Part shown: one piece after another, positions 33,293 through 46,100 of the stretch
Layout: the number at the start of each line of letters is the position of its first letter
Numbering within the stretch: the first letter of the stretch is position 1
Origin: Poronia punctata
Taxonomy: Eukaryota; Ascomycota; Sordariomycetes; Xylariales; Xylariaceae
Direction of reading: 5' to 3'
Assembly: GCA_022579005.1 (NCBI GenBank)
Contig: MU401534.1
Span: 94,039-158,038, forward strand
Length of the DNA stretch: 64,000 nucleotides
The notes under the pieces: generated by a model
The model's database searches: none
What the model saw: only the letters and a program-made list of their open reading frames with translations
What the model was told of the DNA's origin: nothing
Translations under genes and position numbers: made by a program

Positions 33293-36200
33293 ATGGCTAC
33301 TGCTATTACGGAATTTGTCTCTTACTCTAGAGAGAGCGAATGCGGTTTGAGAACGGACCCGCAGTACACTGCCGGGACACTTCTATGGGCTGACCTTGAT
33401 GTGCACACGAGGTTGAAACTGATCTCCCAAGTTTGGTTTTCGCTGAGAACAGATGTGAGCAACCCCCTGTGATTCATAATTTTGACAAATGCGCAACTTA
33501 AATTCTGCTGTCAATCAAGATCCCTACCACTGTAGCTCGGGGTTGGACCTCTGGGTGACTAGTGATTAAATCGTGTTCTCTATCATCTCGTCTCTACTAA
33601 GTCAGGAACTAATGTCTAGAAGGCCTTCGGTCCAACATGCTCTCAGTCGCGCAACCTGTATCAGAATGCGACATGCCGACCGTTGATATTACCCGGCACC
33701 GGACCGAAGCGATCGCGGCGGCTGCCTACATATTCTCTTGGAGAACTGTCCACCTGCGACGACCCAGTGGATTACACACGAGCCGATGAACATGCACGAA
33801 GACAAAATCCGAACCCGTCCAACACGGAAGATCTGCCCCAGCCAGCATCCGAATTACCACAACAAGAACGTGGTCGGGGTGACGGTTTATTCAGACCCTT
33901 GATCCCTGAATCCTCGTGCGATTTCACCTCCAAGGACGGATTTAAGCAACATAAAGGCAAAGCAAAAAAAAAGGGACCTCCTGCTCGACAGCCTACCTCG
34001 AGTGGGCCTGCCAAAAAAGACGAAGGCGGGGATAATGATGGTGGCGACGGGGCAGGCGGGGGCGGTGGAGAGGATGGTGGTAATGGTGGTGGCAGCAACG
34101 GAGATGGCGCAGGTGGTGGAGGGGGGGACGACAAGAAGGATGGTGCTGGCGATACAAAGCCTGAAGCTGAATGGGCTACGTTCGACAATGCTGGGGACAA
34201 GAAGAAGAAGAAGGGTAAGACCGGGACCGAGGATGACACCGCGCTAGAAGCAAAACCCGACACTTTCGAAGATATTAATATTACCGACAAACCCGAGACC
34301 AGCTTTGGTACGTGGGGAAATACTTGGAAGACTGGCGCATCTGCCATATCTGTTGCATGCTAGCTAACAAGACTGAAGGCAAAGAGGGGAAAAACGACGA
34401 CTTGCTAGCCAACCCCTGGGGCGCCATCCCGAAGAAAGGCAAAAAGAAGACGAAGACAACCTTTGGTTTTGGTGATCCCGAGAACGCAGGGGAAGCCAAG
34501 AACGAGGAACCGCTAATATCAGTTAACAAGACAGGAGGGAAGGATGACTCGGGTTTTGGGTCGGGTGGCTTGAACAAGGATAAGAAAAACAGCCTTTTGG
34601 ACCTTGGCGCCGAAGAGGAAGTGAAAGATCCAGGTGCCGATGGTAGCTGGCTAGGTGGTTGGAGTTCTGCCACCACAACGAAGAAAGGTAAGGGAGTCGT
34701 GACTACGGCGGAACCCGAGCCAATTACAGCCGGCCGAGACACCGCAGCCGCTGCTAATCTCTTGGACGACACAGACGCGAAACCGAATAAAGTGGACGAA
34801 GCCGCAGCGCCCGTTCCCGCAGCGGCGGAACCTACCCAAGAGTCATGGGGCATTGATTGGGGCGGGGCCAGCAAGAAAAAGAAAGGTGGTTTACTTGGCG
34901 TATTCGGCACATCCGGGCCAGAATCTACAGCAGATGGCGAGGAGGAGGGCGCCGGCTGGTGGCCTGGCGGCAAACAGAAAAAGAGCAAAGATGAAGGGCA
35001 AGCCGACCAAGGACAGAGTAGTGGGTGGAATAGTCTCCTCTGGGGGGGGTCTTCCCAGAAGGTTAATGGAAGTGGTGACAGAAAGGGTAAGTCACAGAAG
35101 TACAACATTGCCCTAGTTCGAGACAGCACCGTCTAGAAACCCTAGGGCCTGTTACTAGTGGGGGAGGGCATCTCCAGGGTCGGGTTTGATTTTAAGAAAT
35201 AAATGACGAAGAAAAAAACAAGCGTATGCTGACGACGACTTCATATCAGATCCGGCCAAAAAGCAGGAAGAAGACGATGGGGGTTGGGACTGGAACAACG
35301 ACAAGAAAACGTCGCCTCCGCCAGCCCCCACGCCACCAACTCTAGATTTGGAAGAAGCCGATCCAGGAGCCGATTTCTGGCAGCAGACTCCGCCTCAAGC
35401 CGAGCCTGCGACAGCTGCCGAGATTGAAGCAGAAGAGAAGGAGTTAGCTAAGCTAAATAAAAAGAAAATCAAGAAGGGATTGAAGGGCCTGGATAAGAAC
35501 GACTCGAACCGATTGGAAGAATTGCAAGCCAGAGCCGACGCCAGAGCTCAGGCAGCTGCCGCAGCAACAGCAGCGCAAGAACAGTCATTAGAAAAGATCG
35601 AAGACAGCGGCCCGATAGATGTTTTGGAGGTTGAAGACACTGCGGGCGCCGAACCACCCGAAGTCGACCAAGAACAAGCAGCTGCAATGGAGGCAGCTGC
35701 GATGGAGGCAGCTGCAGAAGAAAAGGAGCTCCAAGAGCTGGAGAGCAAACCTAAGAAGAACCCGGCAGTCAAGAACCGGATCAAGGAGCTCAAGAAAAAG
35801 GCGGAAGCCCGTAAAAGAGCGGCGGATTTGGCTGCTGAGGAGGCAGCGCGTGCAGCCGAAGAGCAAAGGATCCAAGCGGCCGAAGCCGAGGCAGCAGAAG
35901 CAATACGTATTGCTGAGGAGCAGGCAGCAGAAGAGGAACGCCAAGCAGCAGCCGATCTCCGCGAACTGGACAAGCTCAAGGCCAGAACATGGTTCACCTC
36001 AGGCAACAAAGAACAGATAAAAGTTCTTGAAGCTAGGATTCAAGCTCGAAATGCTGCTGCGGAAGCCAAGTTGGCAGCTGAGAATCCAAACGCAGAAACT
36101 CCTGCAGAAACTCCTGCAGAACCCGAAGAACCCGAAGAACCGGCAATCCTCAAGGTTGAAGAGCCTACTACAAGCGAAGCGGACAAGCAAGCGGAAGTAG

Positions 36201-39200
36201 ACGCCGCAGAAGAACTAGCCGATATTAACGAACTTACGAAGCTCAAGGCTAAGAAAAGGCCCTCCGCAGCCACACATGAAAGGATAGGCGTTCTCGAGGC
36301 TAAAATCGAGGCTCGCAAGGCTGCCGCAGAAGCCAAGTTGGCAGCTGATAATACAATCGCAGAAACTGCGGCAGAGACCGAGGAACCGGCAGTCCTCGAA
36401 GTCGAAGAGCCTATTATAAGTGAAGCGGCCCAGCAAGCTGAAGAAGATGCCGCAGCAGAATTAGCCGATATTCAAGAAATTAAAAAACTCAAGGCTAAGA
36501 CAAAACAAACCTCGAAAGTACAAGAAAAGATCAAAGATCTGGAGTCCAAAATCGAGGCTCGCAAGGCTGCCGCAGAAGCTAAGTTCAACGCGGAATCGCA
36601 AGCTGCGCTCGAGGCAGAAGTCCCACCCGAGGCGGAGGAACAGGCTACAGAGGAAAAAGACGACGCCACACGCGAAGCAGAAGAGCAAGACCAAGAGTTG
36701 GTTAATCTGCAGGCCAAACCGCAGCCCAGTAAAAGAGAGCGAAAACGTTTACAAGATCTTTTTGGTATTATAGCCGCTCGCGTGTCTGGAACAAGCGAGG
36801 CAGACGAACAAGCTGCACGTGAGGCGGAAGAGCAAGCCGCACGTGAAGCAGAGGCCGCACGCGAAGCAGAAGCTAAGGCGGCAGAAGAAGCAGAAGCTGA
36901 GGCTGCACGAGAAGCAGAAGCTAAGGCCGCAGAAGAAGCAGAAGCTGAGGCTGCACGAGAAGCAGAAGCTGCAGAGAAAGCAGAGGCTGCCCGGGAAGCA
37001 GAAGAGCAAGACCGAGAACTGGCTATGCTTCAGGCCAAGCTTAAGCCTAAATCAAAAGAGAGAAAACGAATACAAGAACTTATTGCTATCATAGCTGCCC
37101 GCGAGCCGGTTGCAGAGGCTATAGCAACAAGCGAGCCAGGAGATGAAGCTGCAGGCGAGATGGAAGATCAGGCTGCACACGAAGCAGAAGATCAGGCTGC
37201 AATCGAAGCTGCAGAACAAGCTGGACGGGAGGCGGAAGAACAAGCTGCACGAGAACAAGAGGCTGCAGAACAAGCTGAACGAGAGGCGGAAGAACAAGCT
37301 GCACGAGAACGGGAGGCGGAAGAACAAGCTGCACGAGAGGCGGAAGAACGAGCTGTACGTAAGGCCGAGGAAAAGGCGGCGCGCAAGGCTGCTAAAGAGC
37401 AAGATCGGGAGTGGGCCGATCTCAGGTCCAAGTCCAAGCCCTCTAAAAAGGACAAAAAACGACTAGATGAACTCACTGCGATCATTAAAAACCGAGGCGT
37501 AACCAACAATACGACGGAAGTCGACAAGGCAGCCGATGAACCAGCCGCCGCCGCCGCCGCCGAGCCAGAAGGAGTGACCGAGGTCGTACTTGAGGCTGAG
37601 GAACAGGCCGAGCTTGAACAGGCCGAGGCGGAAGCGGCTGCATCACGAAAGAAAAAGTCCAAGAAGGGGGCCAAGGCAGATGACGGATATTCCGAATCCA
37701 ACAGCAGAGACGAGAAGATAATAGACGATGACTTGGATTTGGACGACGTCGACCTCACACCTGAGCAGGCTGATGAGATCCTTGCCGCCGTCCCGCCACC
37801 GGCCAAGCCCAAATCCAAACTTGCCGACCCTTTCGCATTCTGGGGTTCCAAGCCTGCCGCGAGCATCTTGGTTCCTCAAGGGGTAAGTCCTTCCCAATCC
37901 CAGCAGATCACTCCAACTGAGATTATATTTGCTGAGTCACTACAGGTTCTGGGAAACGCCTCGAACGGTTGGGCCGGAGCCGCGTCTTCGAGAGCTGCCG
38001 AGGACGACCGGATGCTGAAGAAGGGCAAGGGAGGTAAGCTTGCGGAGAAGCTGAAAAAGTTCGAGCCGGCCGCGGATGATGATTTGGATGGTGACTTGAT
38101 CGATGTACTCCCCGAAGCACCAGCACCGCCGCCGCCGCCGCCAGCTGAACCCGGCGACCCTGGAGATGACGATAACATCCCTGGCAGCTTTCCCATGGAC
38201 GACGATGATCAGGAAGCTGAATTTCATGATTGCGAAAGCAAAGGCGAAGGCGAAGCCCCAGACGAAGAACTAGGCCAAGAGGAAGTCGATAATGGAGACC
38301 AGATGGTCGAGGATGAGAACCAGATCGTCCAAATCGTCGATCTAGCACCCCCTCCGAGCGCCCCTAAAAAATCGAAGAAGAGCAAAAAGGGCAAACAGAA
38401 AGATTTGGAAGACGAGCCTAAAGAGGTGGAGGACGATGATGAGATCGTCGAAATCGTCGATTTCTCGCCGCCGCCGGAGAAGAAGTCCAAAAAGAGCAAG
38501 AAGAGTAAAACCAGAGAAGACATGCATCCTCCCGTACCGCCCGCCGTGCCGCCGCCGCCACCTGCCGTTCCCGACGCTCCGCCCACACCCCCTCCCGAGG
38601 TCAAGTCTTCCAGAAAGGAACGATCAAAGGTTAGCCGCGACGGTGGCGCGTCATGGGGCGTATGGTCAGCTTCGGCCTCACCACAGAAGGAGGAGAAGAG
38701 ATCCTCCAAGATGCGGACTGAGAACAAGCAACCCAGGAGGGAAAGGGAGGAGAAGGTGTCTTCGAAGGGTTCGAGCTCAGACAAGGCAGAGCGGCAAGAC
38801 AAGAAGACTGCGCCGACGCCAAAGTCCCGCATGAACAGTCTTTTCCAAAGCACTCCGCCTCTGTCGCGTTCCATGTCGACGCGCGATAAGCGTGGCAGCA
38901 AATCAAGCTCGAGGCGCGAATCGCTTGATATGAGTGGCGGGCTCGTGTCACCTCCGCCAGAAGCGCCAGAGATGTCATCCAAAGCGGCACGTCTTCTCGG
39001 CGTGGACAAGGGACGCGATCGCAGAGCACCCAGGCCACGTGCAGCAGTAGAAGAAGAAGATATTACGATGGTCAACCCAAGGGACCTCGAGACTAGCTAC
39101 GAAAAGGCGGCCCGCAAGAGGTCAAAGGTCAGGATAACCCTCCCCCCCCCCCCCCCCCACCCCCTTTTTAATTTCCCAATGGCATCGCTAACATAGAGCA

Positions 39201-40320
39201 GGCTAAGCGGGACGACGATGTTGTCATGGTCGACGAAGGTGGGCCGGCCGAGCCGCCACCTCTAAAGCGATCCAATTCCAGCGCCAAGAAGGGCATTTCC
39301 GGTCTTTTCGGCGGCTTCAAGTCCTCAACACCGCGCGGCGAGTTCCGACCTGAGCCCCGGCCCGAACCCCGTCGTCGTAGCACATATCATACGACGGACG
39401 ACGAAGCAAGGCCTGATAAGAGATCGAGGCGAACAAGAGAGCCAGTTTATGCCGAAGCTGAGTATGATGCCGATCGTGAAGCGCGTCGCGCCGCTCGTAG
39501 GGCACAGAGAGAACAGGAAAGGGCCGAAGAGGCGTCGCGGCGTGAGAAGGAAGAAGCTCGACGTGAAAGACGTAGGCGCCTCGAGGAAGAAGAGGAGGAA
39601 ATGCGCAGACAAGAAGAGCGTGAGGCTCGGCGGGCAGAGCGGCGGGCAGAACGAGAGCGTGAAGCACAACGTCGGCTCGCAAGCGAAGAGGCCGAGGCAA
39701 AGGAACGTCGCCGCCTTCGCCGACTCGCAAAGGAAGCTGCGGCCGCGGAAGCTGAGGCTGAGGCTGAGGCAGAGGCTTACCGAGCAGAGCGAGTCGAACG
39801 ACGGCGACCACGCTATGCGGATGCGTCAGAAGACGAGGAGGAGCGTCGGAGGAGACGGGAGGCCAGACGAAGCGAGAAATCTAGTCGTCATCGGCCTATG
39901 CCGGCGGAAGACTTTGTGTACAATAGGGAAAGGTCTTCGAGACATACGGATGACGAGCGTGGCAAAAGAAAGCAAGGCTCTGTCTGGCCACACTCGGGGA
40001 CGAGCTCGTGGGTGAAGGAACATTCGGATGCAGGGCCACCACCCGAAGATGGGCTTACGACGGATGCTCCTCCGGTCACGGACGATGACGAAGCTCGTCG
40101 GGCCGCCCGACGTGCTGCTCGCCGGCGGGAGAAATACGGCGAGGGGGACCGAGACTACGAGGCTGACCAAAGACGACGGCGCGCACGACGAGAAGAGCGC
40201 GAGCGTCGAGAGCGTGGCCCAGGCGGCTCTGATGGTAGCGGAGATAAGGGGCCGCGGGAATCTGTTTTCATGGATACGACGCCTCGGAGCAGCTGGTGGA
40301 AAAAGCTGACGGGATCATAA
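33293..40320 (+). CDS. Giant low-complexity coiled-coil protein with Trp/Lys cassettes and a repeated helical motif
   Basis: Unidentified protein of about 2172 residues. The exons 33293-33454, 33620-34307, 34379-35086, 35223-37882, 37946-39127 and 39202-40320 sum exactly in frame. The start at 33293 gives a compact exon (MATAITEFVSYSRESECGL...) ending LRTD before a GTGAGC donor; the frame of exon 2 has no usable ATG of its own. Residues ~130-550 are Gly/Asp/Lys-rich with recurring W-containing cassettes followed by Lys runs (EWATFDNAGDKKKKKGK, SWGIDWGGASKKKK, GWDWNNDKK). Exon 4 carries at least eight copies of a ~35-residue helical motif and Ala/Glu heptads. The C-terminus is Arg/Glu-rich coiled coil ending SSWWKKLTGS. 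The 63-nt segment 37883-37945 is an intron by its GTAAGT...CTACAG ends but is also open in frame. A structural or scaffolding role is only a guess from composition. Confidence 0.75.
35429..37500 (+). repeat. Eight copies of a degenerate ~35-residue coding repeat
   Basis: Approximate starts are 35429, 35713, 35925, 36190, 36437, 36676, 36998 and 37390. The consensus reads E-x-D/E-x-E-L-x-x-L-x-x-K, then a Lys/Ser-rich turn, then R-I/L-x-x-L-x-x-I-x-A-R. Examples: ELAMLQAKLKPKSKERKRIQ and ELVNLQAKPQPSKRERKRLQ. Two helices around a basic Ser/Pro turn are implied. The spacers are Ala/Glu/Arg-rich. Confidence 0.8.
36820..37000 (+). repeat. 48-bp coding minisatellite in the giant gene
   Basis: A 48-bp unit beginning GCAGAAGCTAAGGCGGCAGA occurs twice in direct succession at about 36867-36962 with a single-base change, followed by a shorter partial copy. 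It encodes Glu/Ala heptad-like sequence (AEAKAAEEAEAEAAR). A related GAGGCGGAAGAACAAGCTGC unit repeats at 37230-37350. Confidence 0.8.
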
Positions 40321-43151
40321 GCGTTATCGCGGTATCGGGCTCTCCACCCGATACTAACACGACTTGTGTAAATCCGCGCAGGTATATAAGAGAGAACACA
40401 TGGGCGTCTCGTGTGGATTTTCTCTTTTTGTTAGTAATTTTCCCCTTGGTTACTTGTTTGGTTTGGGATTGCAGATATTATATACCCTTTTGACGTACCT
40501 TTTGAGACGTGTGTTTTGGGACTCGGGTACCACGAGGCACTGACCTGGATTAACCTAGCCCTTACCTACTTGGCGATGGCCGTCTGAAATTGGTCTTTTA
40601 GGGTGAAAACTAAGACGTCCGGATATTTCTCTGGATGGCCAGACGTGGGGCAACGGTGGCCCGGTTGCCACCATGCATTTTGAGGTGTCTTTTGGCGTGA
40701 CGTGGCGAGGATGTTTGGCCTTGGGAACATCAATAGGTGGGTATGCTGGCAGTATCTGCCTAGCCTATAGAGAGCGAGCGATGATATATATATCTATGGC
40801 GTACTGGCTTTGTATTGCTGTTATTATTAGTATAGCAAGTTGCCAGACTGTCACCAATTAAATAGGCAAACATATATGCTTTCTCAATGTTTATACAAGG
40901 GAGTCTTAGATGCTCTTACACAATCTTTATTTTGATGTATAAAAGGTTGATTTTAATCTTAAACAAGATAATATTAAAAGGAATCTAGGCCTAACTACTT
41001 ATATACCTATAAACATAGGTAGTAAATATTTATCTTCTAGTTGCCTTTTATTATAAATAAATGTTTTTAATTTCTGTTTCTAGCAAGTATTCTTATATTA
41101 TCTAACACAGTATTATATATACTTATATTTTACCTTTATTTTTGGTTGTAGTTTACTTACTGCCTGCCCTCTTTACCTGCACCTTCTTTACCTACTTATA
41201 ATAACAACACCCTCTGCTCCTTTCCTTCTTTCTTTCCCCTCTCTCCTTCCTTTCTTTCTTTCCCTTTTTCCTTCCCTAGGCCCTAGTACCCTAAGTTTAT
41301 ATACTAACCCAAGGAAAGGACCCGGGTGCAAATCCCGGCTGACGCATTTTTTTTTTCTTCCACTCTTTTTCTTTCTCTTGTCCCGTCTTTTATTATATAG
41401 GTACATAGAGAATAGAAAAAATTGGAACACTGATTTTAACCTGACCGACCCTTACAAAAATCAAACGTTTGTAATTGATTGATTGATTGATTTATTGGCC
41501 ATGTTCATTTACATTTACATTTGCGTTCGTAAGATTCATCTGTCCTATATCTCTAGTGAATACTTACAACTGGTATGTATATCTATCTAACCTAGACCTA
41601 TGTAACCTAAAGCTAAAGATGTAGTAGTAGTTAATATCGTGCACAGATCTGTCAACCTCGTATTGTGAGATACATACCTTCTTACCTACCTACTTACCTA
41701 TACTATTATCATCAAACTAAAAAAGTAAATGACTTACTTGCCCCCCCCTCTACTATACCAAACCAGACCAGACCAGCAAAAACCTCGGTTTACGTCCTGA
41801 TAACTACCTAGGTACCTACCTCCCTACATAGTTCCAAGGAAGAGACACGCACATGTAAAAGTATCCGCATCGTTTCCCTTGCACTTTTCCTGCCTTAGAG
41901 GAAAGATGTGACATCTGTGGCCTTGTCTGATAGCAATCAATAGCCAGCAGCTCTAGGGAAAGATCCGCTTGTTCTAAGAGCGATTTGGTTCTAAGAAAGG
42001 GAGGGAGAGGGGGTTAGATGTGCATACCTAATTGGGAGATAGGAGACAAGAAATACATAGAGAATACTACCGGGCTTGATATTTATATAGCCCTTAACAA
42101 TTCTTGGTAGCATACGTACCTATACATATATATATACCCCTAGGTTAGTCTAGAATAAAAGTAGGGGACGTGGTCACGATTGGAAATACCTACGTAGGAA
42201 GTCAACGGTTTAAGGGTAGGCTGTCCCAAATAGGGTCATTAGTCATCAACGGGTTGGACTTACTTACCTTACGCTTACAAATACCTATTTCTCATCTTGT
42301 AGAGTTTATTATCATTATTATCAAGAACCAAAGATGGTAGCTTCTGCGTTTCTTGTTACAGTTCGCAAGCAAAAGCTATCACTTACCATTATATCCAATG
42401 CTAGGATATATGTAACCGACCTAGTCAAAGTAAGTAATCAGATGCCGATAGACCTAGGTTAGACCTCTCTCTATACAAGTAGCAAGAATCAACAACATAG
42501 ACACCTAACCTACCTGTCAATACAATAGGATTGCAATCAAGGACCGTTACAGCAAAATTGTTTCAGTTATCAGCTTGATACAATGTAGGTAGGTAAGGTA
42601 GGGAAGTAATCCGTAATTTCCAATTGCATAAAAACAAAAAAGTAATAACCAGTAAAAACGTGCACGTAGCCAATGGGCATTGTCAAGTCAATTCGCGCAA
42701 GTGTCATTTCATTTCCCATAGGTATTCAACATGAAAAAAGGAAGAAGAATAAAAAGGGGCCACGATGGAAACGAAACAATAAGGGGTAAGAGGAAACACG
42801 ATAAAGACATTTTTTTTACTGATAAAACCCTGGTATGCTTGCTCCTAGGAAACGCCCTTTCCCCCCAACACTCGATATTCCTGAACTGGAAAAAAAAACC
42901 CCAAAATGAATCTGCACCCGCCTTTCCTGCAGTCGTGAGCGATAATGGATAATTTCGCCGCTTTCGTAAGTGCAAGCTGGGGTGGATAAAATTGCACTGT
43001 AGTGTCATGGTCTAACATGCCGATCGTAGTCGAATCTTTTACCTCTATCGCTTCAAGAGAAGACTTATCATACCCAACGATCCCCAGAAAGCCCCAACCA
43101 TACAATAGGATCCGAGTTGTAATGAGGTGAAGATTGTAATCAAGGATGGAG
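40321..43151. other. Intergenic with AT-rich relic and a tRNA-end-like fragment
   Basis: No protein gene recognised. 40860-41150 is AT-rich with TTATA steps, like a small RIP-affected relic, followed by a pyrimidine tract (41210-41275) and the tRNA-like fragment at 41322-41356. TACCTA/TAGGTA blocks recur near 41690, 41810 and 42584. Confidence 0.5.
41322..41356 (+). other. tRNA 3'-end-like fragment followed by poly-T
   Basis: CCGGG-TGCAAAT-CCCGG at 41322-41338 can form a T-arm (B-box-like, with G instead of T at the second loop base). It is followed by CTGACGCA and ten T residues, as at a Pol III gene end. No matching 5' acceptor strand (TGCGTCA) or A-box is visible in the 150 bp upstream, so this is at most a truncated tRNA or a tRNA-derived element remnant. 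Confidence 0.35.
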
Positions 43152-46100
43152 TTATTCATGTTCCGTGTCGCTCCCTTCGTCTTCGGAACTTTCGAGAGGC
43201 CCATATTTGGCCTTGTATTTTTCAAGCTCGGCCATCTGTCTTGCTACGTGGCCGAGAATGACCGACATCGGGGCACGCAAATCTTCGAGCTGTTTGATAC
43301 GGCCACCGCCCACAGCCGTGTGGCGCAATGCCAAGGTCGAGACGCAAGTCTATATGCAATATTAGCAACAGTCCCCAAATTGCGGCTTCGGAAAGGAAAG
43401 AAAGTCTCAAGACATACCTCGATACGGCTCACTTGATGCTCCATGAAATTGAATAGGAACCGATCCGTGACCTCTCCACCGCGTTGCTTCATACGCTCGA
43501 GTAGTTCGGTCTCGGGCGGCTGCAGGCCCCGTCCCGTCATCTCCTCCAAAGAGCTGCAGAGCATCTCTAGCCGGAGGCTGACCTTCCAAAGAGACCAAAC
43601 CATCTCCGGATCGATTCCGAGCTCGCTTCCTGGTACAAGTCGAGCAGGTTGATCCGGCGTGCCCCCCGCAGCAGCTTGGGTCATGTGGTACTCGATCCGA
43701 CCCGCGAGTGCGTGTGGGTAGAGGGAATAGACGTATTCAGGGTTCTCTAGCCCCTTTAGTTTCCGCTCGCCCATCTCCTTGACCTCGAACCCTTGCGACG
43801 TCAGCGATTTCAATTCTCTCCGGATCGCCAACGCCGTCGCCCCGTCGTCGAAGGCGTCATCAGAGCCCATCGAGCCGTTTCGGTCGTTCTCCTGGTACGT
43901 TTCAAGACAGCGCTGGATTTCCGAGATGAAATCAGCCGACACGGCAATCTGACCACCGTCGGCCACTGCCGAGATGCGAGAGGCCTTGTTGACCATGGGC
44001 CCGAAGTAATCCATGCGGCGAGTCACGGGGTCGATTTCGGCGACGGGTTCACCGTAGTGGATGCCCATTCGGACAGAGAGGCCTTTGAAGATCAGGTTGT
44101 TGTCCTTGTCACTGACCTCTTGGCAGGAGACCGAGTTCAGCACTTCAGACGGCCAGGGCACCTCAAGTAGCTGCATCTGCACGGCAAAACACCAGAGCAA
44201 AGCCGACGTCGCCGTGGGGAAGGATACCATGAAAGCATCTCCTTCCGTTTTGACTTCGTATCCGCCGATCCGCCGGAGCTGGCGCCGCATCACCTCGTTG
44301 TGGAGTTTGATGGACGACCTCATGGCCTCGGGATACATCTCCCACAAATTGGTCGAATTCTTGATGTCGGTGAAGACGATGGAAGGCTTCTCCGTCGGTG
44401 CCGGAACTTCCGCACCAAGCCGATTTATATCCGAGTCTTGTATCCCCGTTCCCTTCACCTTTTGCTTCTTCTTGGCCGGGTATTGGAAGTCGTCTGGGAC
44501 GCCCGAGGGATACAGGGACATGCTCTGTCCTCTGTGGAAACGCAACGAGCGTTCTTGTCGTCTCTTCAGATCGGCAACACTGAGCATCATGACCATGATC
44601 TTGTTAGATGAGCCATACGCCATAGCGAGATCCCGTAGTTTCTGAGATGCTCTCATCAGGTCGCCCCTCTCCGATTTCGAGACGTCGACGATGAGCCCGG
44701 GTGTAAGATATTCCCACAACTCCTTCGTCGCGATCACGACTGTCTCATCCAAGGGCGTGATGGGGACATGGTTGACGTGGGGCGCCGCTTGAACGGCCGG
44801 CATGAGGTGAACGTATCCAAAAGCGCGGGAAACGTCGAGAATATCGTTCAGTTTCCCTTGACGAGATACCCAACCTCCGGCATCCCGGATCCGTTGACGC
44901 TCCGACGGTTCGGCCGGGTCATGCTTCCGCGTTAATATTTTGTGACCACCGTCCGATTGGATGATCATCGCCTCGGCATTACCGACGTTGGCGATGTACA
45001 GGTCTTGGGACTGAAGATAGGCAATGGTGGCCACACCTCCCGAGTGGAGGTCCTCCTTGCTCAAGACCACCGGCGCTCCGGACCCCCGGTGCATACCCAT
45101 CGGTCTCTTCTCCGTATGTTCTATAGCTACGGTAACCAAGTCCTTATTGAGGGAGAGAAAAGCGCGGCGCAGCGCGTCGGCCGGTCCTTCGTTCTGCCGC
45201 GTCTTGAGAGCCTTCAACTCCATGGTGAATATATGTCCAAAGTTTTCATGCAGGTACTTGGCTATCTTAGAGCCACCGCTAGAAAGTGCCTGGCCATCGA
45301 AAAGTCCGAGCAACAATTCGGTGTCGGAAGAGTTGAATCGGGGAACGACTAGATCGATAGTGGATAAGTGCTCGTTCCTGCCCATCGTATCCGCCATGCC
45401 ATATGGTAGGTGACCAGCTAGTGAGCCCGAAGTTCTCACACGACGGTCCTCGCTCTGATCCGGGATGCTGGGTTGAGTCAGGGTCACATCCATTAAGCCA
45501 AGAACACGGAGATTCAGCAGCCGGCTGAAATCCGTGTACTGCTCGCGGTTCTGCGCAGCAGTCCCGTGATTATTCTGTTTGATCTCAAGCCTTTTGTTGC
45601 CTGACAGATTCAGGTAACGCAGATTGGGGTTCAAGTTCCAATTCCAGTCATATGGCACGTTTGAGATATTGTACTTGAGCGAATTATTTCCACAGTCCAG
45701 GACGGCCAGCTTCTTCGCCCTCGAAATATCCGCGGGCAGGTTGGTGAACTTGTTGTTGTTTATGTGAAGCACCTGAAGAAGGCTATATTCTTCGAGGTCG
45801 TCCACAGGCAGACTGGTCAGGTCGTTGCCCGAGAGGTACAACTCGACGAGCTGGGGCCAGCTCTTGATGCATCGTTGGGGCATGTCGCTGATTTCGTTGT
45901 ACGATAGGTTGAGAACCCGCAGCTCGCTAAGCAGCGTTATTTGCTCAAACACGTCGTCGTCGATCTGATTGTCGGCCAGGATCAGCTGCCGCAAGGAGCC
46001 AGCAAAGGTGTTAGTCAATCTGTTTGAATGAGCTGAGTCTTTCCTCGGCGCCCCAGTCGGCAAAGTAGGCCCGCCAACGCCGCTTCCCACGGTGCCTCTA

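Noticed and set aside
33772..34347. 191-codon minus-strand ORF rich in Ser/Pro
   Set aside because: Shadow of the Gly/Asp/Lys-rich coding exon on the plus strand; no start context or domain.
34281..39075. Several 100-280 codon minus-strand ORFs opposite the giant gene
   Set aside because: Opposite-strand shadows of low-complexity GC-rich exons.
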